A stretch of 64,000 nucleotides of DNA from Zopfochytrium polystomum (GCA_025765615.1 JAIVFJ010000058.1:248001-312000); one strand, 5' to 3'. Positions 1-9,307 are shown, counted from the stretch's first letter. The notes: generated from the letters alone by a model not told the origin. Program-made: numbers and translations.

Positions 1-1804
1 CTGCGACTTCCTCAACAGGGTGTGTGTTTCTCTGTGCGCCGCGAGGGCTGCTAATAGCGTTGTGTCGGTGTTGACTGAAACTTCAAACGTATTCATCGCT
101 CGCGCCGCTAGGTTCCCCGAAGTGTACATTTACTCTGGATCGAAAGACGCTGCGATAGTCAAGTGGGATATGTGGACCGGCAAAGCGGTGCACGTTATCC
201 CGGGCGGAATCAAGCGGACAAAGAAGGCTCTGAAGGCGTATGGGGAGAAGAACGTGAAGCAGCACATTGGCCATCACGACCAGATTCTTTGCCTCGCTGC
301 GAGCTTCGACGGCCAGTACATTGTAGGTCCCTTTCTTTCAGTTTCTTCGCGTGCCTCCCACAGCGTCTTCCCCACAAACCTCGTCGAAGTCGGAGGTTCT
401 GCTGCGATCATGCACCCTTGCCATGCGTTTTCGCGCCCTCCTCGTTGATTTTGCAACGGCCTTCAATATCGATTCGTGAAACTCCCTCTTTGAGTCTGCT
501 GCAGGGCTCGTCCCGTACCTGCCGCAGAATTATTGAGGGGGACATACCTGTGCAAACACCTGGGAGGCGAATTACTGTTGATTTCGTTAACTCACATCCT
601 CTTTTAAACTCGCTCAGGCGACAGGAGGAAGAGACAAGGCGATTCACATCTGGTCCGTTGCGGATAACAAGCATTTGGGGGTGTTCACTCAGCACAGAGA
701 TGCGGTCGCAGGCCTCGCGTTTCGGCAAGGTGGCTCCAACCAACTGTTCTCTTGTTCCTACGACCGCACAGTTAAAGTCTGGAATGTGGACGAGATGTCA
801 TACGTTGAAACACTGTAAGAAGCCTAACTTTCCCCGATTGATTGAAGCAGATTCTGTCCGCAATACTCTGTACTCATCCAACGAAATATTCTTTTAACTG
901 AACAGTTTCGGACACCAAGATCAAATCATCAGCGTCGACGCACTTCAACAAGAACGCTGCCTGACAGCAGGTGCGCGGGACAAAACTGTTCGTTTATGGA
1001 AGCTCGTGGAGGAGTCGCAGCTCATCTTCCGCTTCAGCGGCGGCGGTAGCAGCAGCAGCAGCAGCGCCGCGGGAGCCGCCGACATCCCCGACGACGAGGC
1101 CAAAGGGGGCGAGGAGGCAACTGCCTCCCGGAAGGACGGCGGGCGGCGGCAGGAAGTCAAAGGCGGCGCAGGCGGTACGGCATCGGGGACTTGCGTCGAC
1201 GTGGTGGCGTACATCGACGGCGAGACGTTCGTCAGCGGGAACCGACGGCGGCGCGATCTCGCTGTGGAACACGCAACGCAAAAAGCCCATTTTCACGCGT
1301 CTGCGCGCGCACGGACCCACCGCCGACGCGGCGGCGGCGGACGCGACGCCGTTCGACGGCACGTGCCGGTGGATCGTGGCGCTGAGCGCGCTCAAGTACG
1401 CGGACGTGTTTGCGTCGGGCGCGTGCGACGGCGCGGTGCGGCTGTGGCGGCTGGCGGCGGACAAAAAGTCGTTTTCGGCGCTCGGGCAGGTCGCGGTGGA
1501 CGGGTTCGTCAACGCGCTCGCGTTCTTTTGGGCGCCGCCCGAGCGCGTCGTTGCGGAGGCAGCCAAGCGCGGGGAGGCGGAGAGTGCGGACGTGGCCGGG
1601 GCCAGCGAGGAGGCTGTCGTGCAAACGAAGGGCGCGGCACGGCGCGCCGCCGCAAGGGCGGCTATGCTCAGGGCGGGCTCGATGGCGCCGGACGTGTTGT
1701 ACCTGGCGGTTGGAACTGGCAAGGAGCATCGGTCGGGTCGGTGGTGGTCGGAGAAGGGGGCCAAAAATACGGTGCATGTAATATCGCTGGCGGCGCAACT
1801 GTGA
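1..1804 (+). CDS. RRP9: U3 snoRNP WD40 protein RRP9/U3-55K, 5'-partial, one frameshift
   Basis: WD40 beta-propeller subunit of the box C/D U3 snoRNP, which acts in the nucleolus in 18S pre-rRNA processing. Coding blocks: about 110-322 (YIYSGSKDAAIVKWD, then the HVIPGG and GHHDQILCLA blade), 618-814 (ATGGRDKAIHIW, HRDAVAGLAFRQG, SCSYDRTVKVWN) and 906-1804 (FGHQDQIISVDAL, AGARDKTVRLWKL, ISLWNTQRKKPIF, final blades). GT-AG introns at 323-617 and 815-905 join the frames exactly. The start lies off the left edge and another intron probably ends near 110. The phrase GAISLWNTQRKKP is typical of RRP9. At 1237-1240 (a GGG run after ETFVSG) the frame shifts by one base, after which the family motif resumes; a sequencing error is more likely than a pseudogene. 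A Ser/Gly/Ala-rich insert separates two blades. Stop at 1802-1804. Confidence 0.88.
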
Positions 1805-2507
1805 AGAGACCAGGTGGGATATGATGAAAATGTTCTTAATAGCATCCAAGATTTGTTATTAGCCCGTGGCGCAATTGTATTCATGTTTACGACAGTGAAA
1901 TAATGCTTCGCTAAAGTCCCTAACCGACGGCTCTTGTCTTTCACTTCCGAACAATCTCCAACGTTGGTTCGAACAAAGGCGGTTCATGTGTCATAAAACG
2001 ATGTGTGGGAGTGCTGAACAATGGTTCGTGGTTACTTCTGGTCCCCGCTGATCGCTGGCGGTCCCCAAAGAACGATGCTTCTTGCCGTCGAAGAGCTGTT
2101 TGGCCGATTGCAGCCGCAACAGCAAGCACATTCGAGGCGCAGAGGGCAACCACGCAACAGGCGACAATTGAGGCGGCTGCCGCCGCGAGCCAGCATCGGA
2201 GGCAGTGATCGACTTGCGCTGGTGACCGTCGGGAGCGCTGTTTCATAATTTTTGTTGGGAAAAGTGAAGGATTCGACCGCTAAAACTGACTACTCCTCGT
2301 GCCGGCTATTTATGTAATGGAAGACAGAAATTGGTTCGAAAGAAAGACTTTGGGGTGCATTGCACTTTGCTTCCGCAATGCCCGCGGATAGTAATGTATT
2401 CGAGCCTTCCGTCGAAGGATTCAACCAGTCAAAAACTGGGCGTGGTTTTCACATACAAGTTAGTCACAAAAATGCACCTTTGTAGCACTAAAACCCACAG
2501 CGCCATT
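1805..2507. other. intergenic, no gene seen
   Basis: This stretch lies between the tail-to-tail RRP9 and the repeat-protein gene. Short open frames on both strands lack recognisable motifs. It probably holds only the two 3' UTRs. Confidence 0.5.
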
Positions 2508-3887
2508 CTATCGATTTCTCCGGACACTGTTTGTTCTCCGCGTGAAAGAAGGGCGTTGGGCCCAATAATTTTGCTGCGGATCGTCCAGAATCACACCAAA
2601 ATTGACCTCCCACCACTGACGAATCGCTGGGTTCGCTACACGCATTGTGGTCGAGTACTTCAAGTCGAGACCGCTTTGGCGCCACCACTCGAGCGAAGGT
2701 ATGCTCGACGCTTCGGTGGCTTTGTCCATCGCGGACGTAGAGTACCTCAGTTCCAGCCCGCTCTGCTTCCACCACTCAAGGACGGCTACGTGACCGGACC
2801 CGCTTGCAACGTTCATGGCAGAATCCGTGTACTTCAACTCGAGACCGCTTTGCCTCCACCACTCGAGAGCGTCAAGGCGACAGTGCGCGCTCGCCTCGTC
2901 GACCGCGCGTTCCGTATACTTCAGCTCCAGCCCACTCTGGCGACTCCACCACTCCAGTACGTCCGCGTGCCCGTTCCGGCTCGCCCAGTCCACCGCACGC
3001 TCCGAGTACTTGATAGGCAACCCGCTGGCGCCCCACCACCGCAGGGCGTCCACCGTGCCGCGGGAGCTCGCGAGATCGACCGCGTCGTCCGAGTACTTGA
3101 CCGCGAGCCCGCAGCCTCGCCACCAGTCGAGCACGGCGACGATCCCGAGCTGGCTGGCTGCGTCGACCGCGAACCGCGTGTACAGCATCTCCAGCCCGCT
3201 GTCGCTCCACCACTGCAGCGTCTCGACGTGGCCGCGTAGCCCGGCGTTTGTGAGCGCCAGCTCGGTGTAATGCAGCGGCAGGCCGCTGGATTTCCACCAC
3301 TGCAGGGCGCAGACGTCGCCGCGCGCGCTGGCGCGGTCGATGGCGGCGACGGTGTACCGCGGGTGGACGGGGACGCGACGGCTCGCGGACGACGGTGGTG
3401 TCGGAGGGGGGGAAGCGGGGTGGGGTTGTTGGTGCAAATCGTCGCCGTCGTCGACGTGGGCGTCGGATGACGTGGGCACGAGGACTTCGAGCAAGTCGGC
3501 GCCGCCGCGCTCGGTGGCGGCGTCGAGGTCGAAGGGATGCAGCAGGCGGAATACGCGCCTTTGCTCGTTGCGGTCCCGTAAGAGTGTGGCGAGGCGGAAG
3601 CGGCACCTGTAGTTTAGGTACGAGGCGACCCGATCGCCGAGCAGTCCGGTCTGGATCAATTTGATCGCCCCGGAGCCCATGGCGACGGGCGGTCCCACGG
3701 GGGATCCGCCGACTTCTTTGCTGTCGCCGCAGTCGTGCTTGTCGCCGTCGGCGCCATGCCGTTGCCGTTGCCGTTGCATTCCTGGATTGAAATAATTTTG
3801 CACGTGCTGCGCCGCAACAGTTCGCGACTTGACCCCCCACGGGCGGAAACAAAAAGTGATAGCCCAAAGACGCTCGCTTTCCGGCAT
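2508..3887 (-). CDS. chytrid WW/SGL-KY repeat protein, 459 aa
   Basis: Single uninterrupted frame from ATG at 3887. The N-terminal 130 residues are low-complexity (Gln/Arg-rich, then a segment IKLIQTGLLGDRVASYL like the short helical caps of ankyrin-type proteins), followed by a Ser/Pro/His linker. From about residue 170 to the end there are nine tandem repeats of about 27-29 residues with consensus A-x5-G-x3-LxWWxxSGLxLKYxxxAVDxAS. Each unit is probably a helical hairpin, so the region should form a solenoid scaffold for protein binding. The repeats resemble ankyrin units but have their own Trp-Trp and Lys-Tyr signature. I associate such proteins with large chytrid families, from memory and not checked. 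Cellular role unknown. No signal peptide or membrane segment is visible. Confidence 0.75.
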   Translation of the reverse strand: MPESERLWAITFCFRPWGVKSRTVAAQHVQNYFNPGMQRQRQRHGADGDKHDCGDSKEVGGSPVGPPVAMGSGAIKLIQTGLLGDRVASYLNYRCRFRLATLLRDRNEQRRVFRLLHPFDLDAATERGGADLLEVLVPTSSDAHVDDGDDLHQQPHPASPPPTPPSSASRRVPVHPRYTVAAIDRASARGDVCALQWWKSSGLPLHYTELALTNAGLRGHVETLQWWSDSGLEMLYTRFAVDAASQLGIVAVLDWWRGCGLAVKYSDDAVDLASSRGTVDALRWWGASGLPIKYSERAVDWASRNGHADVLEWWSRQSGLELKYTERAVDEASAHCRLDALEWWRQSGLELKYTDSAMNVASGSGHVAVLEWWKQSGLELRYSTSAMDKATEASSIPSLEWWRQSGLDLKYSTTMRVANPAIRQWWEVNFGVILDDPQQNYWAQRPSFTRRTNSVRRNR

Positions 3888-3901
3888 TTATTTATTTATT
3901 T

Positions 3902-4278
3902 TTAAACCCGCCACATTCGTCGCAAGAACTCCATGAACTGATCTGGAGATTTCGCGAGGGCCGCCATGGCCAGCGAAGCAGAACCTTTGTCACTGTCATT
4001 GCAACAAAATGGACCACGGCCCCCAGTCCCCCCTTGATCATCGATTCCACCGCGCGCAGCCGAGAAACTGCCTTTGCTTCGCCCCCTTCGGTGTTGTCTC
4101 CATCGAAAGTATTCATCTTGGCGAAATCTTCGCGGCCAACTCCGTCGACCACAATCGACAGCGTACGTCGCGATGCATCGCCATCCGCAAGCTGGAGCGG
4201 TACCGTCCTCGGACAAAACCCGTTTGGATGGAAGCTTCTCGAGTTGATCGCATTTTGGACATTGATTGTGACTTGCAT
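3902..4278 (-). CDS. possible short hypothetical gene, frame broken
   Basis: Two reverse-strand frames read like coding sequence in succession: one with LSIVVDGVGREDFAKMNTFDGDN and AVSRLRAVESMIKGGLGAVVHF, then after a frame change DKGSASLAMAALAKSPDQFMEFLRRMWRV with a stop at 3902. The join would need an intron or an indel near 4010. No family is recognised and there is no clear start. It could be a gene remnant or chance. Confidence 0.2.
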
Positions 4279-4299
4279 AGTTCATGAGAAGAAGTAAGT

Positions 4300-4433
<134 letters not shown>

Positions 4434-4578
4434 CTGTCGTTCCACTCTCGCCCGCGCGCACATACGATCGCTTCCAATTTCTTCCACACGTCTAAAAACA
4501 TTAAACTTTTTGAGTCAATGCATCTTCAGCTGTTTCTAATTGCTTTCTTCTCAATTTTTTTCATCCAATATTTTTTTA

Positions 4579-4733
4579 CAGTAGTTTGCGAAATTGTTGG
4601 CACAACCTGATTTTTCAGCACAAAAAAGTTCAATCAGTGGCCACTAAGTAAAAAGATTTTGTCGGCCAAACACCACTCCCACCCACCAGATTCTCTCGAA
4701 ATTCTTCTCGCCAATTAGTGGAAGGACTTGTCA
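4579..4733 (+). repeat. left terminal inverted repeat of the transposon
   Basis: It matches the reverse complement of 7961-8116 over its whole length with only a few mismatches and a one-base length difference. Its inner end lies 25 bp before the first ATG of the accessory gene, so the repeat probably includes its promoter. Confidence 0.93.
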
Positions 4734-4757
4734 AATCAAGTTCTGCAACTCGTGCAT

Positions 4758-6827
4758 ATGATTCGACCTCCACGAGATTCGATTGGGGTGGATTCACCAT
4801 CGACTGACGACCACCCATCCAGCCCACCTGATCTAGTAGAGATTGATGATACCATCCTTCTCGATGGTGACAATCCTGATCATCTCAACGCCAAACAGCC
4901 TGACCCTCTCCCTGTCGTTCGTGACAACAGTCGCTTGAATGAATCAAGTGCTGTTGAAGACGGTGTTGTTGAGGACGGTGGCATACCCTTCGACAAGGCT
5001 GGTCCGCATGTCATCAACGGCAAGGGCGAAAAGCGACCGAAATTCACTGTCCAGTTGACTTTAACATTCCTCAGTCAGACTGGAGAAAGTAACCCGAGGG
5101 TTGTGACAACTGTCAGTGCCGTGGACTTCAAGTTTGACTCCACTCTTTCTTTTGAGAGCTTCACTCAATAGGTCATCCGTGTGGCCCGCAGCGTGCCTAA
5201 GCTTGAACTATCTTCTGGGACAGATGGAGCCCCTCTACCAGAGAGCGTAATGCTCAATTGGTACGTTCTAAACGCTGCCCGCATTGGGGCGAAAAATAAG
5301 AGCATTCAGCAACTGCGATCGGACAACGAATGGGCACATATGTGGGATGTTCTGGAGGCTGGCAGTCGTAAACATGTGAACATTGACGTTACAATCAAGG
5401 TCGAGGTAGTACGCCCGTGATCTGCATTTTCTCCCTCCCCTGTCGTGCCATTCTCATCGTTACTGTTATTTTATAGGCCCATATACTGAAGCGACAGAAG
5501 GACAAGAGTGGAGCAAAGAAAATTGGGCCGGAAAAAGACTCAGCTCTGGACGAGAAAGAAACAAAAGTCGTTCGTGTGTACGAGCGTCTCAAAAGAACTC
5601 ATGAGTGTGGATTGTGCTCCTCCGAGGTGCGGGCATGCTTTAGGTTTGCAAATGGAAATCATTTGCGCCTCTCGTTTGGCATGTTGCGAAGCTGGAGCTT
5701 GAAGATTGTGAGACTTACTCTGATTCTTCACTCAAAAACTAACAACCCTTCAACTCAGGTTGAACAAATGGATAAGCACAATTTTGCGACAGTAAATGAT
5801 GCGAATGAGACCCAATTCAATGCAAAAGCCGAGGTGAATTTTTTATCACCGCCCAACGGAGGGGACTTTGATGCATATAAAAGTCGGCGCGTGGGTCAAA
5901 AGCGACAAGATGAGAGCGAAGAAGACATTGCGCAGCAGAGCTCCAAACGCAAGCGGATTGATGTTATGAATCACCCTCTGGAAACCTCTGGAACCTTCCA
6001 GAACATTCCTTCATGGAACCTTCTGGAACCTTCTGGAACCTTCTAGAACATTCCTTCATGGAACCTTGTGGAACCTTCTGGAACCTTCTTTGCTTTCCTG
6101 ACTTGTCTTGTTGTCATTGGTATCATTGGTATCATTGCATTACTAATTGCTCTTTCTGGAACTTTCTTGGAGTCTTGACAAGGAACACTCTCAAAAGGTA
6201 TAAAAGGGGGATGGGGGACCTGTCCCATCCCTCAAGTGAATTATTGTTTCCAATACAATCATCACTCCTCTCAGTTCCTTGTCTGCCTTGTCCTGTCCTG
6301 CCCTGTTCCTGACAATTGAGGGCGAATCGACTGGCAGGATGGCAGATCTGCAGTGGCCGTCCCCGCAATTCTATTCTTTGGGATCACAATCGTTCAACGC
6401 ACCATTCTTTGGAGCTCCTTTTCCATACCCACTCTTCCCGGGATATCCATTTTTCTCCCCACCTGGGCTTCCAGCAAACACCGCAATGCCAGGGATCGTT
6501 CCACACCATACCGGGGATCCACGTTTGGACGCGATTACAGCTAACCGACCACCGCTTCAACCAGTTAATTTGACAAATCGGCCGCAAAAAAGGACAAACT
6601 ACTCAGACTTCAATCCTGAGCCCTTCTTCGAATGGCTGATAAGTGTTGAGGCCCCCATTGATATGGTCCGACTTCGCAGTGCTTTTGCACAGGCTGGTGC
6701 CAATTTGGGGAACTTACACCAACTCCAAAATGAAGACTTGAAGGAGGCTGGGCTGAACAAGGGAGAAATTTTGAACTTACGGGAGTGGTTTGACGCATAC
6801 ATGACACAAAGGATCGAAAAGCAATAA
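4758..6827 (+). pseudogene. transposon accessory gene with C-terminal SAM-like segment, interrupted by solo LTR
   Basis: Reading begins at ATG 4758 (MIRPPRDSIGVD). Segments: an acidic N-terminus; a middle part around KFTVQLTLTFLSQ and ESVMLNWYVLNAARIG; then, after an intron about 5404-5476, a Cys-containing part (ECGLCSSEVRACFRFANGNHLRLSF); an intron about 5707-5758; a basic KRKR segment; and a C-terminal part 6320-6827. The last about 60 residues (FFEWLIS to REWF) have the spacing of a SAM-type five-helix bundle. A TAG at 5169-5171 interrupts the frame, and the solo LTR (5962-6314) splits it; the coding sense continues across the 5-bp target duplication. Function is unknown; a DNA-binding or transposition cofactor is only a guess. 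A degenerate homologue lies at 14252-14611. Confidence 0.6.
5962..6314 (+). mobile_element. solo LTR of the Ty3 chromovirus, TSD ATTGA
   Basis: A 353-bp LTR running from TGTTATG to CTGACA is nearly identical to the 3' LTR of the full element at 13894-14246. It is flanked by ATTGA at 5957-5961 and 6315-6319, a perfect 5-bp target duplication. No internal region is present, so it most likely arose by LTR-LTR recombination. It carries the same heat-shock-element array and TATA box as the full-length copy. Confidence 0.95.
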
Positions 6828-6841
6828 AAAAGTTTCCTTTA

Positions 6842-7922
6842 TTAGATGTATCCACAGCTTTCAATGCAACTCCTCGCAATTTCTGGTGTAACCACACGAT
6901 AAACCACTTTTGAAAGTGCGGCCCATCGACCTTCTGACTCATCAAGGCCGTATTTGCGCATGTCGCGTTTCAGTAAGCCGAAAATCTTTTCGCATGGCAT
7001 GAAGTCCGGACTGTATGGTGGAAGAAAGATCAAACGCGCTCCTAAGCAATCAACATTCAGTTTGTGTGTGTAACGAGAAATACAGGAGTGCTTACCCTTC
7101 TCCTCAACAGCGGCAAGTAAATCGGCGTTGTGGTGGATCTTGCAATTGTCAAGAACAAGCACAGATAAAGGATTGGGGTACGCGTTCATAAACGGAAGCT
7201 AAGGATGCTGATAAGGTTAGTCACCATACGAAAGAGCTTCTAAAAATACAAACCACTCGAGATAAGATGAACTCATTGAAAGTCTCAGCGTCGTAACTCC
7301 CCTTCACAACGCCGACAGAGAGCAATCCAAACTCTGACACCGCTGGCAAAATCGAAAACCGATCTCCTCGAACAAAAACCTGATCTTTTTGAGGCTGCTG
7401 ACCTTTGAGTCCCCACCCACGTCGCCTTTGCACTGTTCTTTCGTCTTTCGAGCTTTCGTCAAGGAATATAAGCTGATCGTGGTGATACTCCCGCGCAACC
7501 ATATTCATGAACTTTGCCCTTTTGAGGCTGTTTCCCTCAGCGGCGAGTTTTTTAAGCTGCTGGTTTGTGTACCCAGCACGACAGAGATATCGAAAGACAG
7601 TGGCTTGGTGGAGGACAATATCTCGGCGAAGTGCAAGCTTCAACTTAAGTTCGCCGAGATGGAGGTCGGGGTTCTCGAGGACAAGGGCTTCTAGGGCGTG
7701 AATGTCGACCCGTGATGCCTTCCGCTTACGCCCAGGCGAATTGAGGTCATGTCTCAGTCGATCTACTTGTCCTGTTCTGTTGAACAAAGCCAGAACTCTG
7801 AAGAAGGTGCGCCTGGAAAGAAAACCTTGAAGGATCCGGACGATCGATTTCTGACTGAATCCCAAATCCCGAAGCTGGATGGCAAGAAGCTTCACTTGAG
7901 GACTAATCTTTCTGAAGGCCAT
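6842..7922 (-). CDS. Tc1/mariner-IS630-type transposase, DD34E
   Basis: Cut-and-paste transposase read as exons 7922-7256, 7198-7096 and 7041-6842. The two small GT-AG introns (7199-7255, 57 bp; 7042-7095, 54 bp) restore a continuous frame. The N-terminus (MAFRKISPQVKLLAIQLRDLGFS, later FFRVLALFNRTGQV) reads as paired helix-turn-helix DNA-binding domains with a PGRKRK basic linker. The catalytic residues are D in IFLDESSKD, D in VLDNCKIHH and E in PPYSPDFMPCEKIFG; removing the second intron gives 34 residues between the second D and the E, the family spacing. ATG at 7922 is preferred, since the longer frame starts at a non-ATG codon inside the inverted repeat. No lesion is visible, so it may be functional. 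Confidence 0.88.
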
Positions 7923-7960
7923 GCTCGTCGCAGCGCTGCGGCGATGTGATCGAAGACAAC

Positions 7961-8116
7961 TGACAAGTCCTTCCACTAATTGGCGAGAAGAATTTCGAGA
8001 GAATCTGGTGGGCGGGAGTGGTGTTTGGCCGACAAAATCTTTTTACTTTGTGGCCACTGATTGAACTTTTTTTGTGCCGAAAAAACAGGTTGTGCCAACA
8101 ATTTCGCAAACTACTG
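7961..8116 (-). repeat. right terminal inverted repeat of the transposon
   Basis: Reverse complement of 4579-4733. It lies just upstream of the transposase start at 7922 and so probably contains the transposase promoter. Its outer end is followed by TA. Confidence 0.93.
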
Positions 8117-8179
8117 TAATAGAGTTATCAATATTAAATTGAATATAAGAAGAATCATTCGACTTACATTAAATTTTAT

Positions 8180-8379
8180 TACTGTCAATTTCATATACCT
8201 TGAGATTTTGAGGCAGCAAAAAAAAAGTTTGGAGGAGGCCAAAAAAAACTTTTCACTATTGGAGACGGACCACCCCTAAATGGAGACCGACCACCCCCCA
8301 ATCGAAATCTTTTTTTTGGTCCCTCTGAAACATTTTTTTTTTCAGCCCAAAAATCTCAAGGAATATGAAATTCACTGTA
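8180..8379. mobile_element. 200-bp MITE-like element with TA ends
   Basis: Imperfect inverted repeats of about 35 bp face each other: the left copy reads TACTGTCAATTTCATATACC and the right copy, reversed, reads TACAGTGAATTTCATATTCC. Both start with TA. The middle holds a short direct duplication around GGAGACCGACCACCCC and A/T runs, but no coding sequence. This fits a non-autonomous Tc1/mariner-type element mobilised by a transposase elsewhere. Confidence 0.6.
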
Positions 8380-8896
8380 AAACATTTAATGCAAGCGAAT
8401 TGCTTTCCAATTGAAATATTGATGGTTGTTGGTGTAACACTTTTTTGTAAAAACATCTTTTTAGAACTTGTACTCACCATGATATGCTTAACATTGTGTA
8501 AACAGTCTACTCTGAGTGAGTGAGTGGAAGGAGTGAATGAAGTGGAGATGTGTGTTTGCAGGTGGTCCTTCTCCCCAACTTGGAGAGAAAGAAAAAAAAG
8601 TCTGTTATGAATTATTGATACATGATGATGATATACACGCTGTAATAGTTGCTAGGCAAGCGTGACCGGCACAGGGTAAAAACCTCTCCTATATTATCTG
8701 CTTGATTGACACCAGGTTTCCATTCCACGTAATACTCAGAGTATTTGTCATCAGCGCAAGCCAGCGCCCAGGTCTGCATTGGTGGTGGCTCACTCTCCCA
8801 TGGGCATTGTGAGATAGATAACTGACAGTCACAATAGGTTCGGGTCCGTCTTGTGCCTCTTGCTGCTAACCAGTCAGTTCCGCCTAACACCCCTCC
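8380..8896. other. left flank of the chromovirus; remnant of the second two-gene transposon
   Basis: From about 8843 a plus-strand frame (VRLVPLAANQSVPPNTPP) runs up to the chromovirus insertion and resumes in the same frame after it (AHYLFQANLQER at 14253), so the last part is probably an exon of the second element's accessory gene. A 92-residue reverse frame at 8612-8890, with WESEPPPMQTW and KYSEYYVEWKPG, is unidentified. No left inverted repeat of the second element was found by eye. Confidence 0.4.
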
Positions 8897-8910
8897 TGTT
8901 ATGAATCACC

Positions 8911-9068
8911 CTCTGGAAACCTCTGGAACCTTCTAGAACATTCCTTCATGGAACCTTCTGGAACCTTCTGGAACCTTCTAGAACATTCCTTCATGGAACC
9001 TTCTGGAACCTTCTGGAACCTTCTAGAACATTCCTTCATGGAACCTTGTGGAACCTTCTGGAACCTTC
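8911..9068 (+). promoter_or_regulatory. array of perfect heat-shock elements in the LTR promoter
   Basis: Blocks of GAA-nn-TTC-nn-GAA-nn-TTC occur repeatedly, up to eight alternating pentamers in a row. This is the consensus binding site of trimeric heat-shock factor, which is conserved from yeast to animals. The array sits about 110-270 bp upstream of the TATA box. Equivalent arrays lie near 5976-6088 (solo LTR) and 13908-14020 (3' LTR). Heat induction is inferred from sequence only. Confidence 0.7.
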
Positions 9069-9178
9069 TTTGCTTTCCTGACTTGTCTTGTTGTCATTGG
9101 TATCATTGGTATCATTGCATTACTAATTGCTCTTTCTGGAACTTTCTTGGAGTCTTGACAAGGAACACTCTCAAAAGG

Positions 9179-9185
9179 TATAAAA
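9179..9185 (+). promoter_or_regulatory. TATA box of the LTR promoter
   Basis: TATAAAA followed by a G-run. It lies about 30-35 bp upstream of the sequence 9214-9224 that matches the primer-binding site, which is where a self-primed element must start its RNA. Confidence 0.75.
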
Positions 9186-9296
9186 GGGGGATGGGGGACC
9201 TGTCCCATCCCTCAAGTGAATTATTGTTTCCAATACAATCATCACTCCTCTCAGTTCCTTGTCTGCCTTGTCCTGTCCTGCCCTGTTCCTGACATC

Positions 9297-9307
9297 ATAA
9301 TTCACTT
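9297..9307 (+). promoter_or_regulatory. self-priming primer-binding site
   Basis: ATAATTCACTT, two bases after the 5' LTR, is the exact reverse complement of AAGTGAATTAT at 9214-9224 in the LTR, about 30-35 bp after the TATA box. In Tf1 of fission yeast the first 11 nt of the mRNA pair with such a site and serve as reverse-transcription primer. I did not see a match to a tRNA 3' end, though this was not searched. Confidence 0.7.

Larger units (their letters stand above)
4579..8116. mobile_element. Tc1/mariner-type two-gene DNA transposon, with nested solo LTR
   Basis: The element is bounded by 155-156 bp inverted repeats that differ at only a handful of positions and begin CAGTAGTTTGCG. Each outer end abuts a TA dinucleotide (4577-4578 and 8117-8118), the usual Tc1/mariner target duplication. 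Inside are two convergent genes whose stops lie about 15 bp apart: an accessory gene on + and a DD34E transposase on -. A solo Ty3 LTR with its 5-bp duplication (358 bp in all) has landed in the accessory gene, so the original element was about 3.2 kb. The near-identical inverted repeats suggest recent activity. Confidence 0.9.
8897..9294 (+). repeat. 5' LTR, 398 bp, with heat-shock-element array
   Basis: U3 contains tandem 45-bp units made almost entirely of alternating GAA and TTC blocks at 2-nt spacing; this copy has one more unit than the 3' LTR (353 bp). A TATA box lies at 9179-9185 and the inferred transcript start is near 9213-9214, so most of U3 is promoter. The LTR ends in CTGACA. 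Confidence 0.96.

Noticed and set aside
7923..7976. N-terminal extension of the transposase to 7976
   Set aside because: The extension begins at a GTG codon inside the terminal inverted repeat. The first ATG (7922) gives a normal N-terminus for the family.
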